From assembly GCA_030280995.1 (NCBI GenBank), contig JASXTE010000117.1, forward strand, positions 1-64,000: a DNA stretch of 64,000 nucleotides, read 5' to 3'. Position numbers and translations under genes: made by a program. Below the pieces are notes generated by a model that saw only the letters and a program-made list of their open reading frames with translations, had not been told where the DNA came from and did not search any database. The stretch's first letter is position 1, and the number at the start of each line of letters is the position of its first letter. Below, one piece after another: positions 11,401 to 23,600 of the stretch. The stretch comes from Hemileia vastatrix. Lineage: Eukaryota > Basidiomycota > Pucciniomycetes > Pucciniales > Zaghouaniaceae.

Positions 11401-14400
11401 TGTTAAACTCTCTCCTTTGACTGTTCAAGTGTATTATTCGAATCTCCCTTCTGTTTGAGCAGCCGGTGTAACTCGTGTCAATTCTCATATTCACATTGTC
11501 ACCAAAGACAGACACTCATCTCATGAATCAAGGTGCAAAGTAAAGTGATTAGAAGAATTCTTTCCGCTGAGTCGTATCAATCTTCCTTTCAGTCGACAAT
11601 AGCACTTTACTGCGGTCAGCAAATTATTTTGCCAGATAGAACAAAATCCAACATCACCCAAATTATTTTTTCATTGTTGAGTGTTCTTCAAATCGATGAG
11701 ATATCCTTTCACTTTGGGCTGAGGACATTTTAAGTGTCATCAACAGGCAGCTGTTAATGTTTTATGGTTAACATTTGTCATTGGAGGTAAGTTAAAGAGA
11801 TATCTTGATGTTTTCATGTTTCCATCTTTCCATGTTTCAATGTTTCCCTGTCATTGTAGTATGTGAATTCAGCTGAGTGTGTGTTCATTGAAAGGGTTGC
11901 CGTGTTGATCCAAAAGGAGATGTATCAATCAAATGAAAACCCTCCAATCAGTGTGTACTTATTTGCCCATCCAGGGAAGAACAGGGGAAAACAAGGAAAA
12001 ACATGAGGGACAAAAAGTAGAAGAGGATGAAGAAAAAGAAAAAGAAGAAGAAGAAGTAAAGAGACAAGAGACACGAGACATAAACTCGTGGTTGCCAGTC
12101 AAATGGTTCACCATTCACATCAGACACAACCTTTTGCAATTGTTTCAACGGTAGTGGCATCAATTGAACAAACCCAGTTGCACAAGAGGATTTTATTCCG
12201 TATGAGAGACAAAACACGCCTCACATCAGTTGAAAGTGAAGTCGCATCACAAAATGCCTTATGTTCATCTCTATGGAAAAGAAATGATGGTGAAAGGAAC
12301 AATGCGTGAGTACTTTTGGTAAAATTTGATCGTCTCACTTCCTTTGACTTGTCTATATAGATACAAAAAAAAGGCATTCATATCACGGATGAAGAAAAAA
12401 AGAAAACAACTGAGTACTTTATCTCTTCTCACTTTGAGAAAAAGCTGCCACGCACTATTTCAATGAAATAAAAGCATAAGTTCTCACTCGTACTAGATGT
12501 ATGCTCGTTCGAGGTTGCAAGTTCTGCTCTGATCAACTAGATCTTTATACAAACCAGCAGACAAGTTTGCTCACATAAAGAGACTCGAGACACTTTGAAG
12601 AGACAGCAACTGTCTCAAAGTGAGTTACATTAAGCATCTACGGCAAGTGAAAAAAGGAGAGGACAATTCGTGTCTTGGCAAATAATCCTGGGTTACTGGT
12701 GTTTTCATTGAGAAGAGAAGACAAAAAAAAGAAGAAGAAGAGATGAACAGGACAGAAGAGTCAGAGAGAGAGAAAAAAAAAGAGTGGATTCAGTGAAAGA
12801 AGGCCACTAAAACTGGTATCCTCTGGAGATTCATAAGAAAATGTGTGACAGTTGGCCATGGTTAAATCACTTTCATCAGTAGTCATTGTACTTATATTTA
12901 TTTCTCGTACTTTATGTCAGTGTTGTTTTCACACATAAGACAGTTGTAATATCATTTGCGGTATATGTACTGTGTACAGCGTAGTAAATGTGTACCACCA
13001 ACACACTGTTTGAATTAGGAGACGTTGAATGAAAGGTAGATTATCCACTTGGGTATTTATGGACATACATACATACACACACATACTCAGCAATGCAGGA
13101 TGCAGGATGAAGAAACATAGTAACACAGGATACAGGAAAAGCAGTCATGTCAAGATTATTTGCTCCTGCGGCATCTTTTTCTTCTTTCCTTGCCTTCGCT
13201 TTTGCCTCATCATCCTCGTACATATTTGAGTTTGTGAGTTTTCCACAATGTCCATTGTCTCTGTGCTTGCAAGAAACACTTGACGAGATACTAATACATA
13301 CTCTTTTCCTGTTGTCTTTGGTGTGTATGCAAACTGTTTCCTTACCCACGAGAGTCTTACGTGTCACTGTAATTACAAGGTGACTTGCAATGTACTCGAG
13401 CTGCAAATTCATTGCAGATGTACAAGTGACACTTTTCTTGTCTTCTCGTGATCCATCGTACAAGTTGCAACAGCCAAAGAGTATTCTTCCTCTTTCTTCT
13501 TCTTATCCTTTACTTCTACCGATTCTGCTACTTTTGCTACTTCCCATCTCTCTCGATCTTTTATGCTGTGCATCTGTCACAAATTACTTTCTTACCATGT
13601 GGCTCTTTGGTCACCATTTGTCTCACTTACTCAATTGAACCGCATTTGGTCTGCTACGCAAACCGTCCATACCCTTCAGGACCTAAGCTTCACCAATACA
13701 CCTGAAGGCTCTAGTTTTTTTCTTCTGTGTCGTGTTCTTGTATCATTCTTGTCCATTTGATGTTCTCTTGTTTTGTCCATTAGTCCATTAGTACATTTAC
13801 GATGATAAGATGGTGAAATAAAAAAAATTTCAGCTGAATTCATCGTTTTTTTCATACTGAATCAAGAAGAAAGTCGTTTTAACTAATTCGAAGCTAACTA
13901 CTACGGTTCAAATGAAATGGTAAATGATCAACCAGAGTAAAGGAGAATGTTCTGACGAATGTCACTGTCATCGACCAAAGGTTCATTAAGTTGCATCGGA
14001 ACAACCAGCACGAGCACAATGTCGATGTTGATGTCGATGTAGATGTTACAATAGCCCAGGTAACAGGTAACAGGTTCTCCTTGTTGGTCCATGATCAAAG
14101 AGGATGAATTTGCTTCATTGTGGCATGTGAGTCTTCATTCTGTCAAGTGAACTCATCATCAATCAAAGGATGCCTTAGGTGAGGTTGTTATTTCCTTCCT
14201 GTCCTCATAACCAGCGAAAAGGTCGATAAGCGAAAGACCAAGGAAAGCTTGTAGAGGGGTGAAACAAGTGCAAAAGAGCAAAAGTGCAAAAGTGGACTAG
14301 TTGGAGCAATCCTTCACCCGAAAACGGTCAAAGGGCTGAATAGACAAGTTGGCTTGGTGAACTGTTTGTCATTAAGATGCCGAGATGCCGAGATGCTGAG

Positions 14401-16508
14401 ATGTCGTAGAGATGAACTCGTAGTAAGGAAGAAGGATTTACTTCGGTCAGGTGATTTATCGATTCTTAAGTCACACTTAAGCATACCCTGATGATCACAT
14501 GCAAGTATGCACTTACACCAGATGCAAGTTTATAGTTAAGTTAGTAAAGGGACAAAAGGGACACATAGACAAAGACAAGAAAAAATGTGAGCTTTCTCGA
14601 GCTTTTTTGTGCTGATCATCACACCGGGTGAATCTGCAAACAGATGGTAAAAGCATTGCCAAAGTCCTTTTGTTTCAACCTTAGAAGGCTAAATTAATGC
14701 CACAGCAAGTCAAGATCTGCCTTCCTTTATCTATCTGTGTGCCAAATGTACTAACAGTTCACCTGAGTGAGCTTCTCTTTCCTCTTCATTACTTAGTGCA
14801 ACTTTGACTTGTCTGCTAATCACGAGTTCTATTGTGTACTCTCCTTCCCTCCAACAATCTCGATGTTCTTTTTCTTCTTTTCTTTTATTTTTCTCTTCTG
14901 TTCTTTCTGTTCTTTTTGTTCTTTCACTGTCTCCCTGTACCTCTTTGCCTGCCTGTCTTTCTACTTCTCTACTTCTCGACTTGTCTACTTCTCTGCCTTT
15001 CGGTCTTCCCTGATGAATCCTTGTTTGCTGTTTGACTGATTGTCAGGAAAAAAATCAACTTGGATTTCATTTTGCCATCGACTTATTGCTATTCTCTCAT
15101 CTTTACTCGTTTTCTTCATTTCTTTCCTTCTTCCTATTTTCCTCTCTTCTTATTTTTTTGCCCTTTTGTCCCATGAAAAGTTGCCAGTGTAAAGTTTCCT
15201 TGACTCTGTGTAATCACTTTGTCAGCTCCTGTATCTTAACTTATTCTTTTAAATTGTTCTTCTTCTCTTCTTGCACTTAGCAATCGATATAACTTTACTT
15301 GAAGTACGAAGTTCTTTTTCAAGAATATTGAAAATAACTAAAAGGCAGAAGTAATAATATAAGTCCAATATGAAAATTTTAACAAGACATTCGTAACAAC
15401 TGGGTGCAAATGAATCAAAGATAGAAAGAGGTAATACAAGAAAAACAAAAATGATGAAAGTAAGAGAAAAATCCTTTCAATATGAAAGTAAATTTGAATA
15501 TTTAATGAATTGAATTGATCAGATTTGTATAATTGAGTGTACTGGTGAAATGTAGAATTTATTTTAATTTGTTAACTGTTCTTGGTAACATGTTGAGATG
15601 ATTTATAATTTTTGTAATTTTTGTATTCTGTGCGATGAAATGTCTCAAGATCATTTGCCAAGTCACAAAACTGGACACATCTGAATGATGATAAAGATGA
15701 AGACGAAAAAGACGTGAAAGGATACAGCAAGAAGGGAAGAAGGAGAAGAAGAAAAGAAGGAAAGAAAGAACAAGAAACAATGTAAAAGAAAAAGGCAAAA
15801 AGATTTCAGTTGGAACTTGTTCTTTGTTTTATAAGTAGCAATTTTTATTTTACTTTTGTTCGCATCATTCTTCAGACTATGAACTATTATTTTCTTTAAA
15901 TTGCACCATTCCGAGCTGTTACTCTCATCCAATATTTACACTGGTCCAACTTGCAAGTCCAAGACACATGGTAGTCTATTAGCGTACATTGTCACTGTCC
16001 CTTTTCTTGCGATATAACAGTTTATTCGACAAAATCAAGTACCAACAGTGTCAGGACCAACAGCAAAACAGGCAAAAACGAAGTGATCTTCGATTAGTCA
16101 GTGTGCGCAGCTCGAGTTCTAGAACTTTGCACTGAACATTGTACGTTACAGTACTCAAGTCACTTCAGGATTGTTCGAGTCGACTTGAGGCATCACTTGC
16201 TGTTTTGTCTCTCTTGCTCGGTCTTTGTATTTGGTTGTTCTCTTTTGCCGACAACCTTACAGTGAGAAGAGTCTTTCACATCTGATCAGACATCGCTTCT
16301 CACTTGCCGCCAACAGAATTTCTTTCTACTTTTTCGCTGATGTTGATCTGCTCTCTTCTTTGCCGTCGGTGGATGATGTTGTTGTGGCTCTCAATCGCCA
16401 TGCAAACATGCAAGTAATTGCAATCAAGCGAAATTTTCCCTCATAAAAATATTAATGTGTCAAATGTGTTTAAGTGTAAACTTAACACCATCAACAGCAA
16501 AAACACGA

Positions 16509-16905
16509 TGTCACTTTCAACTGATCGTCATAAGGAACGACTTTTATCTCATCAAAATCAACATCAACCAACCATTTGCAAAGTATCTGGTACTTAAAGC
16601 ATAAGCAAACAGTTCAATTAACTTTGCCGAAATCAGTAGGAGAAAAAAGCACAAGTACATTCAAAACAAATAGAATAATCAATGAAACTACATTTGTCGG
16701 TAATAATAATGGGACAAAAGTTTCAACTGGATATGTTAAATCACTTTGGGTGACTGTGATGGTAATTTTGTTAATGAGTTATCCTTGTGTAATTTAGTCA
16801 TTGCATCTTCAAGTCAATCAGAAAAGGGACGACAAGTGAAAGTTCTTTCTTCCAACAAGATCAGCCATCATCTCTTCTCAATGTTAAAAGTGCTAATAGT
16901 GGTAA
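16509..16905 (+). other. Possible N-terminal coding region or 5' UTR of neuroligin, frame uncertain
   Basis: A neuroligin needs a signal peptide ahead of its esterase-like domain, and none is in frame with the next segment. Three partly overlapping open stretches look protein-like. The first starts at an ATG at 16509. The second, at about 16576-16797, ends in a hydrophobic run (LWVTVMVILLMSYPCVI) that could be a signal or anchor. The third, in another frame from 16793, runs into a Ser-Pro-rich segment. Joining them would need splices or base changes that I cannot justify. The second could equally be 5' UTR. Confidence 0.3.
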
Positions 16906-16959
16906 ATCATCTTCATCATCACCATCACCACCGCCATCGCCATCAGTATCATCATCATC

Positions 16960-16994
<35 letters not shown>

Positions 16995-17658
16995 GAGTGA
17001 TTCATTTGTCCGCAAAACTCTCTCACCTCGCACAGTGAAAATAAAATATGGATCCCTTCGTGGATCACTAATTGCTCTTGGAACATTTAACTCGGCTTCA
17101 ACTGCCAAATTGAAAGGTTACGTGGAAGTATTTCAAGGAATACCTTATGCCACACCTCCAATCGGTTCATTAAGATTTATGCCACCGGTAACACCTGCCT
17201 ATTGGAAAGGGACCAAGTTATGTACTAGATTCGCTCCTGTCTGCCCCCAAATCCTGCCTCGCCTTCACCTTCGTAATAATGATAACAATGAGTACGACAA
17301 TAGTAATAATGCTAGTAAAAATAACAACAATCGAAACACTAGTAACAACGGAAATTCCCAATTTAATGGGCAAATAAGTCAAAATAAATGCGACAAATTT
17401 ATAAAAAATCTCCTTCGTTCTAATCCGAGCGAAAGGAAAAATCAATTTGACCATAAAAGCAAACAACAGCAAACGAAACAACCCGTGAAATCATCATTTG
17501 TCGATTCATCCAGAAGTACTGTCGAATCAAACTTTGCTACTTTGTGCCACAAACAGCTTCAACTGGAAAGAATTTCAACCTACCTGAAAGATCAGTCTGA
17601 AGATTGTCTATATTTGAATTTATTGCACCTTATCCTACATCCGCCCTCAATGGATCGA
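16906..17658 (+). CDS. Nlg: Neuroligin exon 1 recognised: start of esterase-like domain
   Basis: The frame opens at 16906 after several stops. It passes through an ATC/TCA microsatellite read as Ile then Ser, and enters clear family sequence at about 17035 (VKIKYGSLRG, VFQGIPYATPP, FAPVCPQ). An Asn-rich insertion follows (about 17270-17400), then SEDCLYLN. Family members continue with about three hydrophobic residues and a Pro. Here that sequence (FIAPYPTS) lies in the neighbouring frame from 17619, which also ends in the phase required by the next exon at the strong donor GTGAGT (17659). In the unshifted frame only a weaker donor, GTGACA at 17663, fits. The 5' limit is undefined: an acceptor-like CAG ends at 16946, and upstream coding in another frame is possible. 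Confidence 0.75.
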
Positions 17659-20600
17659 GTGAGTGACAATTTTTCTCCTTAATTCGATTTATCTCTTTTT
17701 CTCTCATGATCGATATTTCTCCCTGCTTACAAAATTAAACGCGTTTTCTTTATCTTCTCCATCTTGCCCTTCTTCTTCTCCTTCATCTTCATCTTCATCT
17801 TTCCTTCTCACTCTCACTGCTCTCTGTGTCCGCTTAATTGGCTTAGGCTTAAGAGTTTTATCTCAATATCCAACTAACTAAATTGTACTTGTATTTTCTT
17901 TATACGTCATTTGTGATAATCTGATGCTTATTGCAATCTTTCTGATGTAATTTTTCCTAGTTTTCCTTGACCGGTTGTCTGCCTCTTTCGATTTAGGCTA
18001 TTATTTCATTCAATATGATCATCGGGTACATTTTAGTCATTTATTTTTTCTTCCACTTTCTTCTTCCTCCTCCTCCTTCTTCTTCTTGTCTTCTTCTAGA
18101 GTTGCCGAGACTTTTTTGCCATCTTCATGATGATTCGTTTTTCCAATTGCTACGGCAATGGTATTTTTATGAATCCTGCTGCGCCCTCTCCATCTTTCCA
18201 TCTTTCCGTCTTTCTATGTGTCTATGAATGAATGAATTCATGTCTGGCCCCTCTTTGCCCAAATCGTGTTGTGTCCTTGCTGGTTCTTCTTGTTACTCTT
18301 CTCTTTCTCTCTCTTCTTTCTTCTCTTTTCTCTTCAACTCTCTCACTCGCTTTTCCCTTCCGTTTGACTTGAATCAACGAGCCAAGCGAACTGCAAGTGG
18401 GATTTGGTCGGTGCAAGAACAAAGGCCACATGCAAGACGTACAACTCATACAGCTTGAGAAGAGCGAAAAGAAGAGAAGAGAAGATGAGAAGGAAAAAGA
18501 GTAAAAAGATGTCTGGTTACAGAGTAGGACAGGACAGTGGATGCTTTTGTACTCCTTTTTTCCGCTCTTTCCGCTAGTTGATGTAAAAGAGATAGAAAAG
18601 AACCCACTTCGAGCTCACACAAGAAGAAGAAATAAATTTTTTCTTGCGAGTTTTGTAGAAGCGCACTCAGCTTAATGAAGTGTATCTGTTTTTTCTTGTA
18701 TTTTTCCTTTTGCTCTTTCCCTTATTCTACTCTTTGGTGTCGTACTTGCTCCAACAAACATAGTCATTACATTGCAAACACAATTTTCAATTTATTTACA
18801 GCCGGTTCGATTGTTGAACATTTTTCTTCTTTATTTATTTTTCACATTATTAATTTTTAACCATGTTAATTAATTCCATTTGTCCTGACTGATCAGATCA
18901 AAGGCTTCACTGTAATCGTGCTGATAGACTTTTAATTGCATTCGGCTTGTTATACTTTCTACTCACATCTTGCATCTTACATCTTACATCTTACAATGAC
19001 TCTTCAACTGGCAAACTAAGTGTCGAGTTTAAGCTTAAATTAATACTCTTCCTTAACAGACCGATTGTTATTTTCATAAGTGCTTTCGTTCTTTTTCTTT
19101 CACAACAACTTCTCATCCCTTACTGCTATGTGTGAACTTTAGCTTTTTCTTTCTTTTTTTTTCTTTCTCTTCTTCTTCTCCTTCTCAGACAGAAGTAGAT
19201 ATTTTTCTTTCCGTTTGTCAGATGTTCAACTGTTCAATTGTTCAATTGTTCACATGTCCAGTTCTTTAGATGTCTTTTTGTCTTCACTTGACCCACCTGC
19301 CATCGGCCTTTACTCTGTCAAGTGAATGTTGTTGTATTTTGTAATTGCCTGTGTGTCCTTTTATTCTCTCAACTCACATACTCACTGACATACACTGACT
19401 CAATAAAAGGAAGAAGCAGTGTCAATGGCCACTGAGTGACTCGTTCTCTGTTGCAGTTTGTGATGTTGATGTTGATGTTGATGCAGTTGTTCTTTCTTTC
19501 TTCTTACTTCATTCTTGGGTTCTTTTCTTCTTCTTTCTTCTTCCTCTTCTTCTTGCCTTTTGCTACGTGATACGAACATTAAGCAAGCTTACATCTAGCA
19601 TCTACCATCTCACATCTCCACAGACCTCTCTCATCCAAAGATGGACTCTTAGTCATTGTTCAAGGTAAACACGAGGGGGTCATCTGCATCCTTTTTAGGT
19701 GGTGATTAAGTAAAAATGCAACTAACAGCTGATTTGGCAAGTAGTATTTGCATTTGTTAAGTTGTTCCGTTGAAACGATGGCTCTCGGTGTATCTTTTCA
19801 TTGGATTGTCTCGCTATGCTGTACTTTCTAAATCACTTAGTTTACTTGAGCCGGGCATTTACTTTGCCAGCTATTTGCACAAAAAAGAAGCACAAAGGCA
19901 AGTCCAGAAGATTGTTCTTTTCACTACATTTGGTTTTTTTTGCCGAATATTCGAGTAAATCCTTCTCTCTCGTTGATTGTTCTTTGGAATCGCTCACAAT
20001 GTATGTTTGTCACTGTTTGTGTATGCACTTGGTAGCTGTTGAAGGATGTTCTTCTTCTTCTTCTTCTTCCTTCAGGTCTGTTTGTCCTATCCTTTTTACA
20101 CTCAATGGTAGAAGTGTGTGCCTTTTTTTTCTGTGTTATTTTTTATATGTTATGTGTTCTGTATTCTATGTTCTTTTGCTCGTTGTACTGTCTTTTATAA
20201 ATTGAAAGAGCAAAAATTTGTCCATTTGATGCTATTTGGTCTTTGATGTCCTCTTTGTCCTTTGATAGAGCATCTTATTTTGACGATGTACACTTTGCAA
20301 GTGTCAAATAGAATTTTTGATGGATTAGATGTGAAGCAAGATGAAAGTGAGTAAATGATTCAACTCGAGAGTGATGATGGCAGAAAGAGGAGGAAAAATA
20401 GTAGAAAAAATCATCACTTCGCCGAAGAACAAGAAACTTCTTCCATGTAATACTTGATACTAAAGGTACTAACTGACAGGTTGATTTAGTTTGTCAGTTA
20501 AATGTGCTACCCCGAAGATGATGAAGAAGAGAAGAATAAAGGGAAAAAAGTTACATGTGAAACAGAAAGAGGAAATGCCTTTCATGTCTCACTCTTCGTC

Positions 20601-23600
20601 AGTTTTCTTTGTTGTTGTTCTTTCGTATCCTTCTACATTTTTTGTGCCGGGTGTTTGCTCTGATCAAACAAACAAATCGATCTGTTCACTCGGTATCCAC
20701 ATATAAAAAAGTCAAACAGAGTGCAATCACTCACCAATTCACATGTTGGTTTGTTCTATTCAATTCATTTTTAATCTCTCATTGAACTTAACCACCGCAG
20801 TCAACACATGTCACCTCAAATAGTTCTTCTCTTTCTCTCTTTTCCTCTTTTCCTGTAAGTCTGACAAGGCAATGCATTTCGTCTTCCAGACTGCCAAGTT
20901 TGTTCGCTTGGCTTACACTTCAGTCACCTCATTCACCTCCATCACACGTCAATAATGAAGACATTGGCAGGCAAAAAGTTATCAGGTTCTTTACTACCAT
21001 CTCTCAACTGGATACCACAAGAAAATGAATGTGTAAATGTATAAATCAGCCTTTTAACCATTTTTCACTCATTTCTTGGGCAAGTCTGATCGAGTTTTCT
21101 TGAAGTTTCCCTAATTGAAGGAGAGAATCGACTTATCTTTCACTCTTTCTTTTTATTTTTTTTCTCTCTTTCTCTCTCACAGACACATACAGTTGAACTT
21201 ATACATTCACTTGTTTTATCGTTACTCGCAAGTCAGTATTTGTAATGACACGAGTGCCGAGTCAATTTGTGTGTGTGAAAAGAAACATTGTCGCAGCAGG
21301 GCCAAAGGTGACTAAAGGGTGGGTCGAGCAAAGGATGGAAGTCGAGTTGTGAACTCACATTTCACTTGTCACGCAGAATGAAGTATCCAGCAGTTGCAGC
21401 AGTTCTGAGAGTCAGTTCTAAACTAAGTAGTTAAGTGCTGCCAGTGCTTTGTCCTTTATTTTTTTTTCTTGCCTCTCAGTTGTCTATTGTATCTCACATA
21501 TCCTGAGACAGAGTCACAGAATGGAAGAGAGACTTAGTCATTGAGATCTCTGTTGAATTGTTAATGAGGACAAGCTTTCCAATGAAAATGAAGACAAGAC
21601 AGGCGAACGGCGAAAAGACAATGGCTGGTCGGGCTTTGCTTAGACAAAGAAAAAAGGAAAGAAGAAAAAGAAAGAAAAAATATCTTCCCTCTGTCATTCA
21701 TGGAATTCATTTGTCTGTCACCCTTTCTGCTTTTCTGCCTTTGAGACTTTCTCTTTCTCTGCCTTTTCGCTTTTTCGCCTTCTTTTTCATTTGATACTAT
21801 TAATCTGTCACCCGCTCGATGACCTGACCTTGTGTTTCCATGTTCACTTCATGATTGTGACATCGGACAGCTTTCATTCAATCACATTATGTCTCATCTC
21901 AACATATCTCATCCTTTCATCAGCCAGCAATTGTCTCCGAGTAACTGACTTGTGTCCATTAAGCAAATTTTTTTCACTTATTTTTTCTTCTTTTTCTATT
22001 CCTGTCTTCTCTGTCTTTTCAGTCTGTTCTGTCTGTTCTTCACTCTTTTTCCTTTACTTGTACCGCTTTACAATGTTAAACTTATGCTATAAATTATACA
22101 AAGTATCCTTGGGAACAGCCTCTTAATCTTAACAAGTTGTAACAAGAGACGAAATTCATAAGAATACAAAAGTTTTTTTCGGGCCCAACAGGAAGTTTAA
22201 GAGCAAAGAATTTTTCTTTTCTCTTTTCCTTTTGACATTTTTTCATCTTTCCTTTTCTTCCCTGCCATTCATTGTGTCTTCATGTTCTTCCAACTACTGA
22301 ACTTTCTACTGTCTCTTGTTCTTCAAGGTGTCTTAATAATTCTTCTTGTATTTCTGATCTTACTCATCGAAAGGATGTTTCATGCAACTGAAAGAAAAAG
22401 AAGAGAACCAGGGTGACAAGAAAGGGAAATATTATCATGTGAGGAAAGTAAGAGTTGTAAGAGTTATAAGAGTACTTGCAAAGTACTGAGAGTGATGAGA
22501 GAAGTGAAAGAGAAGAGAAAGAAAAAGGAGAAAAATGGATCAGCAGGATTTCTTTCTTTCAATTTTCTTTTTCCTGCCCTTGTTACATCTTCGATTGTGT
22601 GCGTGTGTGTGTGTGTGTTATCTCGAATTTGTGTTGGTTCTACTGGTTCAAGTGTAAATCTATTGTAAATAAGGTTGAGGTGATGGAAGATGCATCAGAG
22701 ACTACAGTCTTCATCTTTCACATTTTGCCACCTTTTACATGTGTGTAAATGTGTATGAATTCGAGATGAATGTAAGAACAGAAAAACTGCAAAATGAACA
22801 AAGGAGAACAATTTAAAGGCAACTTTTGGTGTCATTTTCATTGTAACTCATAATGTTGGTTGTTTTTTTCTTTGCATCATTTTTGGTCTCTTGGTTTACT
22901 TATTCTTCATGATGGAGATACTTTTCGCTAGGACTGATAAACTGGTTGAACATTCGAGGCATTGGACCAGATTTCATTATTCCTTCTTCCTTTGACACGA
23001 ACTATGACTAAGCAACTCGTAAATCATGTACTTTTTTTTTCATAGCGCATTCCATCCTACAGTCAAATCAAAGCCAATATATCACTTACTTTTTCTTTTT
23101 TTTTGCCTTTTGCTTTTTGCTTTTTCTCTCTGTTCTTTCTATTTCCTCTTTTCTGTCTGTTTTTCTTTGTCTCGCCCTTTCGCTTCTTTCTTTTTCTTTG
23201 ACTCTTCCGTGAATTGTGGTATTGTATGTTTCCCTGTTACACATGACGCATACGCTGAAACTATGCTTAGTTTAGTCTCTCGTTTTCTTTTTCCTTTTTT
23301 TCCTCTTTTTTTTCTTCCTCTGTGTCCTGTGACCTTTTTTCCTTCTTTCAAAGCGATGAATGGACTTCGCACTTTCACCCTGAAAAATAAATACCAGCGG
23401 ATTCTGGATGCGACACGGGCAACTTGCATCTTGTCCTCCCTTTCAAAGTAATACACAAAGTACAGATACAAAAATGAACACACGACCAACTGCTGGGACA
23501 AATCGTACTTTGTTTCTTTTTTTATTTGCCCAAAAGAAAAATAACTACATCATGTACAAGACAAAGAAAAATGGACAAATTATTGATACTTTTTCTTATT

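Larger units (their letters stand above)
5989..16508. other. Gene-poor repeat-padded interval between UVSSA and neuroligin
   Basis: This 10.5 kb holds no gene I can support. Open frames on both strands are short and made mostly of Phe/Ser/Leu or Lys/Glu/Arg, which reflects polypyrimidine and polypurine DNA rather than protein coding. Visible structure includes a CTTCC/TCTTC-rich block at 7735-7860, a TTG run at 8401-8420, a patch at 8580-8870 with more G and C than its surroundings, a GTA run at 10831-10850, GAAGAA-rich purine DNA at 12720-12785 and GATGTT-type repeats at 14020-14050. The last few hundred bases probably contain the neuroligin promoter and 5' UTR, but no TATA box or first exon is certain. 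Confidence 0.55.

Noticed and set aside
16906..17658. Neuroligin as a dead pseudogene because of the frame breaks
   Set aside because: Six downstream exons, including one of over 3 kb, are open with correct splice sites and compatible phases. Decay confined to one repeat-rich exon is less likely than sequence error or a wrong exon model.
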